This document shows, piece by piece, positions 43,407 to 52,621 of a stretch of DNA of 64,000 bases. Source of the stretch: Verrucomicrobiota bacterium (GTDB taxonomy: Bacteria > Verrucomicrobiota > Verrucomicrobiia > Verrucomicrobiales > Akkermansiaceae); contig JAPLUI010000127.1 of assembly GCA_026397725.1 (NCBI GenBank), positions 1 to 64,000 on the forward strand. The letters are read 5' to 3'. The position numbers and the translations under genes were made by a program. The first letter of the stretch is position 1. Each line of letters opens with the position of its first letter. The notes beneath the pieces were generated by a model, which saw nothing but the letters and a program-made list of their open reading frames with translations, searched no databases and was not told the DNA's origin.

Positions 43407-44924
43407 ATGAATCTGAAAATTCTTAATTCGCTCAAAGCAAGATGCTTGGACGTAGCGACCTTGGCGCTGCTTGCGGCAAGCCCGTTGGCAAATGCCGTGG
43501 AAGCAACGAACGTCAAGGATGTCCGCCTGCCGAAGATACTGACGGATCACATGGTACTCCAGCAAAACGCCGAGGTAACCCTTTGGGGTTGGACCACCGC
43601 CACCGGGGCCACCGTTGATATTGAAACTTCGTGGGGCGCCAAGGCGCAGGCACGCTCTGACAGCAACGGAGAATGGCGGGCAAGACTGAAGACGCCGGCC
43701 GCGCGGACGTTAGACAAGGGATTGCACCCGGAGACGATCACCTTCACCAGTGGGAGCAAGGCGGTATTGAAGGACATCCTCATCGGCGAAGTGTGGCTTT
43801 GTTCGGGGCAATCGAACATGGAGATGTACGCCGGCTGGGATCCCCCTTTGCAACCCAACCTCGTCTGCGGCGACGACTCGTGGAACCACGGGGAATCGGC
43901 AAAGGCCGACCGACCCGGTTTGCGGTTTATGGATGTGGCCAACACGATGGCCCTGACACCGCAGTCCGATTGCAGGGGCGGTCCAGACAACCCCGTCTGG
44001 ACGCGGAGCACCGCCGCCAGCGCCGGGCATTTCAGCGCCGCGGGCTATTTCTTCGCCGCCTGTCTCCAGGAAAAACTCAACGTGCCGGTGGGAATGATCT
44101 CCGCCGACTGGGGGGGTACACTGGCGGAAGCGTGGACAAGTATGGAAGCACTTCACGCCTTGCCAGACTTCGCCAAGGCGGTTCCTTCCGTTGATAACCC
44201 ATCGACACCCGCCGTGCTCTTCAACGGAATGATCGCGCCGCTGACGCCCATGACGATTCGCGGTGTGATCTGGTATCAAGGCGAGGCCAACACGCAGCGA
44301 CCGGCGCAATACGCGACGCTCTTTCCCGCCTTGATCAAGGATTGGCGTCGTGCCTTTGGCAACCCGGACATGCCTTTCTATTTCGCCCAAATAGCTCCCT
44401 GCACGAGTTATCAGCCGCTCGGTACCCTGCCCGCCGAATTGCGCGAGGCGCAGGAGGCCGCGTTCAAACTCCCGCATACCGGCATGGCGGTCAACACCGA
44501 CACGACAAACGTGAGCGAAGGGCACCCCCGCAACAAACGTGCCGTCGGCCAGCGACTTGCAGCGCAAGCCCTGGCAAAGACTTACGGATTCAAGGATGTC
44601 GTCGCCGACGGTCCGTGTTTCAAAAGTCTCAAAGTGCAAGGCGATACCCTGCATGTCAGGTTCACCGGCACGGGTGGTGGACTGGTCACGCGCGACGGCG
44701 CACCGCCGACTTGTTTTGAAATTGCCGCAGCCGAAGGCAATTTCGTTCCTGCAAAAGCCGAGGTGGTTGGCGAGGAAGTCGTCGTCAGCAGCAGCGCTGT
44801 CAAGTCACCCGTGGCCGTGCGATTTTCCTGGGGGGCGGCGGATGTTTCCAACCTGATGGGCATAAGCGGCCTGCCTGCATCGCAGTTCCGAGCCATTGCT
44901 CAGAACACGCCGACGAGCGGCTGA
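43407..44924 (+). CDS. Sialate O-acetylesterase-type carbohydrate esterase
   Basis: 505 aa, signal peptide about 10-31 (VATLALLAASPLANAV). The typical opening LPKILTDHMVLQQNAEVTLW leads to a jelly-roll part and an SGNH-like esterase with LCSGQSNMEMY (nucleophile Ser) and IWYQGEANTQ. Near the C-terminus NVSEGHPRNKRAVGQRLA carries the catalytic His. The domain is full length and intact, in contrast to the two acetylesterase remnants at 34.2 and 48.6 kb. Known role of the family: removal of O-acetyl groups from sialic acids or, in plant-degrading bacteria, from hemicellulose and pectin. A GG-rich AGGAAAGATAAAGG precedes the ATG. It lies 90 bp behind GH51, probably in the same unit. Confidence 0.87.
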   Translation: MNLKILNSLKARCLDVATLALLAASPLANAVEATNVKDVRLPKILTDHMVLQQNAEVTLWGWTTATGATVDIETSWGAKAQARSDSNGEWRARLKTPAARTLDKGLHPETITFTSGSKAVLKDILIGEVWLCSGQSNMEMYAGWDPPLQPNLVCGDDSWNHGESAKADRPGLRFMDVANTMALTPQSDCRGGPDNPVWTRSTAASAGHFSAAGYFFAACLQEKLNVPVGMISADWGGTLAEAWTSMEALHALPDFAKAVPSVDNPSTPAVLFNGMIAPLTPMTIRGVIWYQGEANTQRPAQYATLFPALIKDWRRAFGNPDMPFYFAQIAPCTSYQPLGTLPAELREAQEAAFKLPHTGMAVNTDTTNVSEGHPRNKRAVGQRLAAQALAKTYGFKDVVADGPCFKSLKVQGDTLHVRFTGTGGGLVTRDGAPPTCFEIAAAEGNFVPAKAEVVGEEVVVSSSAVKSPVAVRFSWGAADVSNLMGISGLPASQFRAIAQNTPTSG

Positions 44925-44930
44925 ATCAAC

Positions 44931-44984
44931 CAGACACCCAACCAGACACCCAACCAGACACCCAACCAGACACCCAACCAGACG
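44931..44984 (+). repeat. 12-bp tandem repeat (4.5 copies)
   Basis: Unit CAGACACCCAAC, four perfect copies from 44931 to 44978 plus a partial one. Located between the stop of the acetylesterase and the GH20 remnant. No spacers, so not CRISPR. Confidence 0.9.
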
Positions 44985-45467
44985 ATGCACACTTCCATCC
45001 AATCGGGTCATTGCAGTGCCCTGATGCGGGCGGGCCTGAACATTGAGTGCATCCTTGACGGCAAACCGGCCCTTGGGCGCGGCGAGCTCTGTCCCGGCAA
45101 CGACAACACGTTTGTGGTGCTCCAGAACATCCTCGACGAGGTGTTGGCGGTCTTCCCGAGCAAGTACATCCACATGGGTGGCGACGAGTGTGGCACGGGC
45201 ACTTGGGAAAAGTGCGAAGTGGCGAAGGTGGATCCAAAACTATCGCTCGGCGTGCAGGCCAACCTCTGGGGCGAACGGATGAAGTCGTTCCCCCAAGTGC
45301 TCTACATGACCTACCCCCGGGCCTGCGCCCTGGCCGAAGTGGCGTGGTCGCCCGACGGCCCGCGCGACTACGCCGGATTTTTCAAGCGGGTGCAAACGCA
45401 ATTCAAGCGCCTGGACGCGGCTGGCATCAACTACCGCCAACCCACCGCGACCGACCAGCCCGAGTAG
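44985..45467 (+). pseudogene. GH20 beta-hexosaminidase fragment (N-terminal and central deletions)
   Basis: 161 codons. The N-terminal domain and first barrel strands are gone. The remaining part reads GELCPGNDNTFVVLQNILDE, FPSKYIHMGGDECGTGTWEK (with the Asp-Glu catalytic pair GGDE), then CEVAKV joins directly to DPKLSLGVQANLWGERM, skipping about 130 residues of the usual family sequence, and finishes MTYPRACALAEVAWSP ... GINYR. The join is in frame here. The 12-bp tandem repeat occupies the position where the missing N-terminus should be. Unlikely to be active. Confidence 0.7.
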
Positions 45468-45529
45468 GAATCGCCATGGTGCTGTTTCTTAAAAAACATC
45501 GAACACTGAAGTTATAGGAGTAACCGAAA

Positions 45530-45588
45530 ATGAAAAAAACAACCCCTTTTTCACCGCCCTCCAGTCCGGCCACCGGCTCTTTCACCTG
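45530..45588 (+). repeat. R1 dispersed repeat, copy 8
   Basis: ATG 45530 with AGGAG upstream opens MKKTTPFSPPSSPATGSF, the same peptide pattern as other R1 copies. Core CCTCCAGTCCGGCCACCGGC then TCTTTCACC. The TGA of the minus-strand DUF1254 gene lies inside the right part (minus GGTGAAAGAGCC). Confidence 0.7.
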
Positions 45589-47054
45589 CGAATCTGGAGT
45601 TCGACGTTGGGCGGCAACCAGGTTCCGTCGAGGATCGCTTGCTCGGCCCAGTAGCAGCGCATATACAGCGAGAACGTTCCTTCCGGTGCCGGCACCCAGT
45701 TGGGTTCCTTGTCTTTGCCCGGCGACTTCGCGCCGAAATACAGCGTGAGCGACCCGTCCGGGTTGGTTTGCATGCCTTTGTTCTTGGTGCCGAGCGAGTA
45801 GCGGTTCAGCGGGTTGGGGTGGAAAAGGTGTTGTTCGTTGTAGAGCGTGATCGACCAGAAGCCTTTCACCGGCGGGAGCTGGCCCTTCGGGAAAGTGATC
45901 GAGTAGAGACTACTGCCAACCAGCGGCTGGCCCTGGCTGTCGAAATCGCGGTAGAGGTATTTTGTTTCCGTGGGCTTGTTTTCAAGGATGTTGGACTTGG
46001 CGGTTGCGGTGCGGTTGAGGTAGTCGGTGCCCCACTGGGCGTTGTTCACCGGCGAGTTCCAGCCGTTGCCTGCGGGCCGGCCGTTGTAGCGCCACTGGAA
46101 AAGCGGGGCGATGATTTCCTTGTCGGTGGTGATGAAAGATTCAACCAGTGCCTTCTTGATCTCCGGATCTTTCGCCGCGGCCTCGAATACGGAGCGAATC
46201 CAGCCGTAGAGGGCCTCCTCGCCCGGCAGCGGCGGCACGAGTTTCATCACCATCGGGAGTTCGTCACAATAGGCTTCCGGCACCACCCACTTGACCTCGC
46301 CTACAACGCCCGCCGGCACCGGGAAATGGGGCAGCTTGCTCCAATCCGTGGTTTTCATTTTCCCATCGAACCGGCTTAGCGGATAGAACATGATCTGATG
46401 CAGCAATGGCTGGACGGCCGCAGTGTCCTCCGCGGTGTCGTCTTTGAAAATTCGCGGGGCAATGGCTGCCATTTCCGTCGGACAGCGCACCACTGCCGTG
46501 ATGCCCGCGGGAACCTCACCCTTCCAGTTAGGTCCCACCATCAGATAGAAACCGGGCTTCGTGCCATAAGGCTTGCCGATGTCGCCGAACTCGTCGGTCC
46601 GGGCGTCATACATCGCATAGACCCAGAAGCGGTCGCCGAAATCCGGCACCTGAAAGACGGCCGGCTCCTTGTCCAGCGCAAAAGTTCCCCCGCCATAGAC
46701 CACGTCCTGGTTGGGGCACGCGATGAAGTTTTGGTCCGGTCTCATGTAATCGGTCAGCATCGCGTTCTGCCCAACCGGGGCAACCGGGATCACGCCGCCA
46801 TTGAGGCCGGGGCCGGGCAGCTTGGCCAGGCTGGCACGACGATTGTAGGTGTTGACCATCGGCCAGCCCCAAAGATATGCCATGCGGCCGATCATCTGAA
46901 CGTACTCTTTCGTCATGGCGGTGCCGGCCGCCGGACCGGGCACATCGCGGGCGGTCTTTGGTATCGCCACCGATTGGGCCAGCAGGCTCAGCGGCGCGAT
47001 CAGGGTTGCGGCCAATATGGCGGACAATAGGCGTTGTTTACCGGTGTTCTGCAT
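45582..47054 (-). CDS. DUF1254/DUF1214 protein, secreted
   Basis: 490 aa with signal peptide (LLSAILAATLIAPLSLLAQS). The DUF1254 domain (about 60-180: YLWGWPMVNTYNRRASLAKL, VVYGGGTFALDKEPAVFQVP, DRFWVYAMYD) is followed by a linker and DUF1214 (about 370-480: GFWSITLYNEQHLFHPNPLN, SLTLYFGAKSPGKDKEPNWV). Length and order are standard for this family, whose reaction is not established. It is adjacent to a paralogue (47118) with a similar signal peptide, so the pair arose by duplication. Its stop codon falls within R1 copy 8. No link with polysaccharide use can be shown. Confidence 0.82.
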   Translation of the reverse strand: MQNTGKQRLLSAILAATLIAPLSLLAQSVAIPKTARDVPGPAAGTAMTKEYVQMIGRMAYLWGWPMVNTYNRRASLAKLPGPGLNGGVIPVAPVGQNAMLTDYMRPDQNFIACPNQDVVYGGGTFALDKEPAVFQVPDFGDRFWVYAMYDARTDEFGDIGKPYGTKPGFYLMVGPNWKGEVPAGITAVVRCPTEMAAIAPRIFKDDTAEDTAAVQPLLHQIMFYPLSRFDGKMKTTDWSKLPHFPVPAGVVGEVKWVVPEAYCDELPMVMKLVPPLPGEEALYGWIRSVFEAAAKDPEIKKALVESFITTDKEIIAPLFQWRYNGRPAGNGWNSPVNNAQWGTDYLNRTATAKSNILENKPTETKYLYRDFDSQGQPLVGSSLYSITFPKGQLPPVKGFWSITLYNEQHLFHPNPLNRYSLGTKNKGMQTNPDGSLTLYFGAKSPGKDKEPNWVPAPEGTFSLYMRCYWAEQAILDGTWLPPNVELQIRR

Positions 47055-47117
47055 GGTCTGCTCCTTTTCTTATGACATCCTTCTTTTCGGCGTTGTTTCC
47101 CTTCGATTTGCCTGACC

Positions 47118-48614
47118 TCACTTCACCCGCTCAAGCGGCGGCAGTTTCCATTTGTGCTCCAGTACTTCCGACTCGGGCAGGTACAGCCGCATCAGCACCT
47201 CGAACGGTCCGTTCGGTGTCGGCAGCCAGTTGGATTCCAAGTCCTTGCCCGGCGAGTCGTGTTGGATGTGGAGGGTCAAGCCGCCGTCGGCGTCACGCTT
47301 CAGCGAGGGAAGCATGGGCGAGTTGATGAGATAGCGATTGATCGGGTTCGCCACCAACAGGATGGTCTTGCCGTCGTACATCGTGAGCGACCAGAAGGCC
47401 TTCGCCGGCAGCGGTTTTCCGGCCGTCAACCGTAGCCGGTATTGGTGTTTCGCGCCGTCGAGCGGCTGGTTGTCGGAGTCCAACAGGTACTCGGGATAAA
47501 TCGCTTCTTCGCCCGAGTTGCCATAGAGTCCGAGGATCGTGCCCATGGCCCGCAGGACGTGGAAATTCTTCAGGTTGGTCCGGTGCGCCGCGGCTTCGTA
47601 CTGCTCCCGCGAGCCAAACGTGTCGAGGGAGGCCAGGGTCGTGTCCGTGAACGGGAGATCACTCTCGAGCTTCTTCTGGATGGCCGCGCGCATGTCCGCC
47701 ATGCCGGCGGCCAGGGCTGCCTTCAGCTCCGGCGAAAGCTTGTCCGTGTTCAGGGGCGTCCCGCCACCAATTCCAATGGCGGCGAACTGTTTCCGTAACG
47801 CCTGTTCCGATGGGTGAACCGGGCAAAGCCGCAGCATGAAGTCCATGTACTCGAGAAAACCCAGCCCTTGGGCCTTTTTCTCGTCCCAGGCGGGAAACGC
47901 CAGAACCGGTGCGGCCGGCGCGGCCGCCGTGCTAAGAAACGCCGACAACGTCCGAACCTGGTAGCCAGCCTGGATCCTCCTGACGTTGCCCAGATCGTTT
48001 GGATCTAACAACTGGGTGCGGTAGAAGGCAAGAACGAACGGCGTCTCGCTGACGATGACGCTGGCAATGCCCTTGGGCCTGTCTCCTTTCCAGTCCGGCC
48101 CGGCAACCAGATAGCTGCCGGCCGCTCCCTTCGTCGCGCGGGTGCCGAGGTAGGCGAAGTTGTGAGTGTAGGCGTCAATGAGTTGCACCGTGAAATACCG
48201 GTCCGCCGCGATGCGCGGTATTGTGAGCACCACCGGTTCCGCACGCAGATCCAGATAGGCCCAGGAATATGGGGTGTCGGCGTTGGGGGCGACGATAGCC
48301 GTGTCTTCCGGCGTCGAAACGCGGGCCACGCTCTTGATCCGGTTGAGCGGTGCTTTGAACTCCGGGGAATCCTCCCGGATGGCGCCCAGATACATTGCCT
48401 TGTAGTTCATGACCAACGGCACGCCATAGACATAAGCCTGCGCCGCAATCGCCCGTGCCTGTGCCGGGCTGACCTGCCCGGGAATGATCGCCGGGCCGGG
48501 TGGGTCGGCGGCGGTCACGGGTATTGCCACCGCTTGGGCCAACAGGCCCGTCGGGGCGATCAGAGTTGCGGCCATTACGGCGACCCTCCAACATGATTTG
48601 CCAAGTATCTTCAT
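47118..48614 (-). CDS. DUF1254/DUF1214 protein, secreted (paralogue)
   Basis: 498 aa; signal peptide VAVMAATLIAPTGLLAQAVA. DUF1254 about 60-190 (AYVYGVPLVMNYKAMYLGAI, NADTPYSWAYLDLRAEPVVL, RYFTVQLIDAYTHNFAYLGT); DUF1214 about 390-490 (FWSLTMYDGKTILLVANPIN, LTLHIQHDSPGKDLESNWLP, FEVLMRLYLPESEVL). Only 64 bp separate it from the paralogue downstream, so the two are probably one operon. The start (ATG 48614) lies a few bases from where the acetylesterase remnant ends, with GGAGAAACCG as a good ribosome site. Confidence 0.82.
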   Translation of the reverse strand: MKILGKSCWRVAVMAATLIAPTGLLAQAVAIPVTAADPPGPAIIPGQVSPAQARAIAAQAYVYGVPLVMNYKAMYLGAIREDSPEFKAPLNRIKSVARVSTPEDTAIVAPNADTPYSWAYLDLRAEPVVLTIPRIAADRYFTVQLIDAYTHNFAYLGTRATKGAAGSYLVAGPDWKGDRPKGIASVIVSETPFVLAFYRTQLLDPNDLGNVRRIQAGYQVRTLSAFLSTAAAPAAPVLAFPAWDEKKAQGLGFLEYMDFMLRLCPVHPSEQALRKQFAAIGIGGGTPLNTDKLSPELKAALAAGMADMRAAIQKKLESDLPFTDTTLASLDTFGSREQYEAAAHRTNLKNFHVLRAMGTILGLYGNSGEEAIYPEYLLDSDNQPLDGAKHQYRLRLTAGKPLPAKAFWSLTMYDGKTILLVANPINRYLINSPMLPSLKRDADGGLTLHIQHDSPGKDLESNWLPTPNGPFEVLMRLYLPESEVLEHKWKLPPLERVK

Positions 48615-49353
48615 CGGTTTCTCCTTCGATTGTTGTAACTCAATGTCCCTTCGTTTGCCATCCTGACGGACTTGCCAGCGATTTCGGCAGAGGCGGAGAG
48701 GAATTTGCCGTCGGCTCCGGCGATTTCAAAGCAGGTGAGCGGTTTTCCGTCACGGGAAGCGAGGCCACTGGCGGTGTGGTCAAAAGCAATCCTGATCTTG
48801 TTTCCTTCGATCGCCATGGCCTTGAAGATAGGGCCGCAGTCGTCGGTGAATTTGAACCCGTAGGTGCGGGAAAGGGCCAGGCGGGCGAGGCGCTCGCCGA
48901 CCGGCTTCTTGTTTTTGGGATGAATGTCCTGGAGGTCGGTGACGAGATCATTGACAACCGCCATGCCGGTGTTGGTGATTTGTTTGGCGGCCTCGGTCTG
49001 GGCTTCCCATATCTCGGGGAGGGCCAAAGCGGGGATCGGTTGTTTGTATTGCTCATAGTTGTGCGGTTCTCGGCGGAAGCGGACATGGCGTTAAGCTTGA
49101 CCGACCACTTGCCGTCAGCGCCGCCGGTGGTTTCCTTAACCTGTCCGCCGAACGCGACGGCGACTTTGGCGCCTGCCGTGGCCGCACCCCATACCGGAAC
49201 CGGCATTTCCCGCTGGAGAACCATGCCGTCGCCGAAGGCAGCGGCCACGGACAAGCGGCCGGGCGCCGGCGGCGGTGCGGAGTCCGCGGCGCAGGTTACT
49301 CGCCCCGCAAAGACTGCGGCTATGACAAAGGGAATGATAACTGGTCTTTTCAT
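48611..49353 (-). pseudogene. Sialate O-acetylesterase gene with central and 3' deletions
   Basis: ATG 49353 starts a signal peptide (MKRPVIIPFVIAAVFAGRVT) and the family opening FGDGMVLQREMPVPVWGAAT. It continues to NAMSASAENR near 49060, where the frame changes; the other frame gives NYEQYKQPIPALALPEIWEA and onward GMAVVNDLVTDLQDIHPKNK (His block) to SAEIAGKSVRMA. About 270-300 residues with the GQSN and QGE blocks are gone. The 3' end is also lost: instead of the usual SPFRT ending the frame runs into the leader of the DUF1254 gene. The ORF track shows the two parts as 48640-49353 and 48611-49027. Confidence 0.75.
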
Positions 49354-49712
49354 AAGGGTGGTCTTTCTGAGGGGCGTTCAATTTTCCGTTGGTCCGCTAG
49401 AAGCCCGAAGGGCTGGCTAACGGGATGAGTGATGGCAGTTGCGGCGCCGGTTGGGAAGGAAATTCCTCCTGGTGGGCGGTTTTTTCCTCTCTTCCCGCGC
49501 TCCACGCCCGACTCCGGCGGCGAGGAGGTCCAGGTCTTCCCGGATTACGACAACTGCCCCGATCCCGAACCCGTTTGCGACCGAGTCCCGTGGACCGTCG
49601 CTGTCGGGTCTATCCTCGTACCGCCCATTGCCGCCGGCGGCGCGATCCGGCGTGCCCTGTTCGGGCTGGATAAAGGGATTGACAGACCCATCCGGCAGGT
49701 AATAATCGCCGC
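49354..49712. other. Gap without recognisable gene
   Basis: About 360 bp open in several frames on both strands, as expected for this GC content. No frame gives a protein I recognise, and there are no clear repeats. It probably holds the promoter of the minus-strand acetylesterase remnant and the damaged 5' end of the GH51 pseudogene. Confidence 0.35.
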
Positions 49713-51180
49713 ATGAAAATTTATGGCACCTTGGCGGCACGAAAAACGGCACTCCCACAGCGGGCGCGTCGAAGCAATTTATTGTTTGCGAGTGTTGCAC
49801 ATCTTACGGGAAATGTTATTGGCAGGCCATTGAGTCAAACAATAGAAGAGGGAAGAGCGATGAAACTCAAAGGCAAACCGCTTCCGGCATGTGTGGCAAC
49901 AGTGATGCTCTCGGGAAAGTATTCGGGGTCGCTGCATATCCGTTCGGCAGACAAGGCGGCGGTGGTTGTGGTGCGGGTGCTGGATGACGCCGGCACGCTT
50001 GTTTTCGAGAAGAGAATCAGCGACTTGTCTTCACAGTGGAGGAGATACGAATTCGAATTCAAGGCGGTGAAGGAAGCCGTGAAAGCGATCTTCCAGGTTG
50101 GTGTTGCCGGGACTGGTGAGGCGGTTATCGACGCGGTGAGTCTCTTTTCGAAGAGCGCCCTCGATGGTGGCGGATTCCGGCCCGACTTGCTGGCTGAGAT
50201 CGCTGAGCAGAAGCCCGCGACGATCAGGTATCCCGGCGGCAGTTTTGCGTCTCGCTATCAGTGAAAGGATGCGATCGGTCCGCGCGAGAAACGGACGTAT
50301 TATCCTAGCGAGATCTGGGATGACCGGGATCCGAATCAGATGGGAACTGACGAGTTCATGCTCCTGTGCGAGAAAGTCGGCGCCGAACCGATCCAGGCGA
50401 TCAATGTCAGACGCGGCGAGAATGAGGCATTGGACTGGATGGAATACTGCAACGGCGATGTTTCCACGACCTGGGGTAAGGCACGCGCGGCCAACGGCCA
50501 TCCGAACCCCTACCACGTGAAGTACTGGGAAATTGACAACGAAACCTGGGGCATGGGCTCCGAGGGGTATGCCGGCTTCGTCACGAAATTCAGCAAGGTG
50601 ATGCGGGCCAAGGACCCTTCGGTGAAAATCATCGCCTGCGGCAGTTATGCGTATGATGATGGGCCGGGCCAGGCGGATCATAAGGACTGGAACAAGCGGC
50701 TGCTAGACAAAGTGGCAGCCGATTTCGATTATCTGAGCATCCATTATTACAACGGCATCGGGCCCCAGCAGGATTACATCGATGACCCGCGGAAGTTCGA
50801 GGCCTTCATGAAAGACAAAGTAGGCGGGTTGATCAAGGCTTCGGCCAATCCGGCGATTCTGATCTACTGTTCGGAGTGGGGGATGATGAACGCCACGTGG
50901 CGGGCGGGGCTATATACGGGCGGAATCCTCAATTTACTTTAAGGCCGTCAATGTTGGAAAGGACGCGGTTGATGTGGAGTTAAAGATCGCCGGCGGGGCG
51001 AAGGTGCATGGCGCGGTGTTGCTGCTTGCGGCGCCGGGCAGCGAGGACGCGCGCAACAATCTCGACACACCGCACGCGATCTGGCCGAAAGAGATTCCGG
51101 TGAAGGTTGATCAGCAGACGATCTCGTTCAGTATGCCGGCGCTGTCCGCCGGGGTAGTGAAATTGAAGGAACTGCCATAA
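49713..51180 (+). pseudogene. GH51 arabinofuranosidase pseudogene with three lesions
   Basis: From about 49863 the frame matches GH51 (CBM4-like part SGSLHIRSADKAAVVVVRVL, then GGGFRPDLLAEIAEQKPATI, RYPGGSFASRYQ). Lesion 1: the signal peptide and first domain are missing. Lesion 2: TGA at 50262 where relatives have Trp (RYQ-stop-KDAIGPREKR). Lesion 3: after GLYTGGILN (50935) about 90 residues are missing and the C-terminal domain resumes out of frame with IYFKAVNVGKDAVDVEL, ending KLKELP at 51180. The acid/base site (EIDNETWG) and nucleophile (YCSEWGMM) survive, so decay is recent. Closest in the window to the 41.3 kb enzyme. Confidence 0.78.
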
Positions 51181-51248
51181 CTCGTGGAGCCCCGGATTGG
51201 ATTTCCACGGTCACCCGGAATAATTCGCGACCCTCTGGTTCGCCCCGG

Positions 51249-52277
51249 TCAGGGCATGACCACCAAGCGGCAGAATTGCTTGGCCGCACCAGCGGGCAAG
51301 GTGTAGGTCACCTGGGTCGGGATGGACTCGTCGATCGCCGCGTTGGGCGGCACGACATCCGTCCAGGTGCTTAGGTTGGTGGAAACCTGCACCTTGAAGG
51401 ATGCGATCGCCGAGGGATCGCGCGGCCAGGTGACGGTCCGGACCCCGGCGGTGGTCACCACCGGCGGACTGATGGCCGCGAGGGTTCCGGCGGCACCCAT
51501 GTAATATCTCAGGCCGTTGGACATGCCGTCGTGGTCGTAGTCCTCATTGGGAGCCCCGCCGCCCGCATTGGTGGACGCCCAGATTTCATACGAGGTGCCT
51601 GCGGGGAGCACAACGACGCTGCCGGAGCCGGTCACAAACGCGCTGTTGGAGGAAGTGTAAGTGCCTCCAGGCTGGACAACGCCAGCAACTGTTAGTGAGT
51701 TAGCAGTGAGCACGCCGCCGGCGCCGGTATTCACCAAGGCGCCCGTGGCGAGGGTCAGTCCGGCGATGGTGTCCGCCTTGCCGGCCAAAGCCAATGAAGC
51801 CGTGGCGGAGAGGGTCATGTTCGAAAGGTCGCTGATCTGGTTGGCATAGGACCAGTTCAGACTGGCCGAGGCGCCCACCGAGATGTCGCCGCACAGCGCG
51901 TTGCCGGCAGTCTTCTGGAGTGTCACGGAACCGCTTACCGTGGTCGTACCCGTGTAGGTATTGCCGGTGCTGCCAGCGATATTGCCTTTCACGATCACCA
52001 CGCCGTTGCCGGAGATCGCACCATTCTTATTGCCCCCGTTAAGGGTGAGCGTGTAGCCATTGAGGTCCAAAGCCGAGGTGAAGGCGCTGGTAGCGGTGGA
52101 GGTATCTCCAATCAGGCGGCCCGTGTTGCCAGCGCCGACCACGGTATCGATGTTGATATTGGTGCCGCTGATGTCGATCACAGCGGCGTGGGTGGTTCCG
52201 GCGCCCAGCCCCAGCGCGACGGCACAGGCGAGGTGTTTGAGCGGGGCTCGAAGATGAATGCGATCAAGGATTTTCAT
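51249..52277 (-). CDS. Secreted beta-strand repeat protein with shared C-terminal module
   Basis: 342 aa from ATG 52277; the ORF extension upstream has no signal peptide, while KHLACAVALGLGAGTTHAAV is a good one. The middle (about 35-240) is a beta-helix/autotransporter-like stretch (GNTYTGTTTVSGSVTLQKTA, TLATGALVNTGAGGVLTANS). The C-terminal 100 residues form a module found in several proteins of this window: YEIWASTNAGGGAPNEDYDH, DGMSNGLRYYMG, FKVQVSTNLSTWTDVVPPNA, AKQFCRLVVMP. No membrane anchor, PEP-CTERM motif or barrel is seen, so how it is sorted is open. Probably an extracellular structural or adhesive protein. Confidence 0.7.
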   Translation of the reverse strand: MKILDRIHLRAPLKHLACAVALGLGAGTTHAAVIDISGTNINIDTVVGAGNTGRLIGDTSTATSAFTSALDLNGYTLTLNGGNKNGAISGNGVVIVKGNIAGSTGNTYTGTTTVSGSVTLQKTAGNALCGDISVGASASLNWSYANQISDLSNMTLSATASLALAGKADTIAGLTLATGALVNTGAGGVLTANSLTVAGVVQPGGTYTSSNSAFVTGSGSVVVLPAGTSYEIWASTNAGGGAPNEDYDHDGMSNGLRYYMGAAGTLAAISPPVVTTAGVRTVTWPRDPSAIASFKVQVSTNLSTWTDVVPPNAAIDESIPTQVTYTLPAGAAKQFCRLVVMP

Positions 52278-52528
52278 GGGATGGTTGTTGATTGTTGGTT
52301 TTCGGGACGGTGGCTTGATTTCCAGGGTGGATGGAAGCATCGGAACTGCCGGATCGAGAACTGCACGAATGTTCGCACAATGAAGATATGTGAAATACTC
52401 GCGGACTTTTTCCGGGGGCACAAGGAATTTCTTGAGGGCTTGTTGGGCATTCATTGGCGCATCGCGCCGCGTGGCGGCGGCGGGAGCAAGGCGAGGGATG
52501 GCTGCCATTCACGCCACCATGGGGATGG

Positions 52529-52593
52529 ACCCGTGGTTCACGGGTTTCATGAAACAACGAAAACAGGTGGCAACCCGGACGGGCTGCCACCTG
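52529..52593 (-). terminator. Two hairpins downstream of the Ig-repeat gene
   Basis: ACCCGTGGTTCACGGGT (52529-52545) and CAGGTGGCA ... TGCCACCTG (52564-52593) lie just past the stop of the minus-strand gene ending at 52622. They are plausible terminators; no strong T-run. Confidence 0.45.
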
Positions 52594-52621
52594 ACTGGTT
52601 ACCCTGTTAGATCGGGAATGC

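Noticed and set aside
44931-44984. CRISPR array
   Set aside because: 12-bp units without spacers; simple tandem repeat.
49417-49800. Minus-strand 127-aa ORF and overlapping plus-strand ORFs
   Set aside because: Several frames are open with no domain or start signal; nothing distinguishes a real gene.
50262-50264. TGA recoded as tryptophan
   Set aside because: TGA is used as a normal stop in intact genes here and TGG codes Trp throughout; the gene has other lesions.
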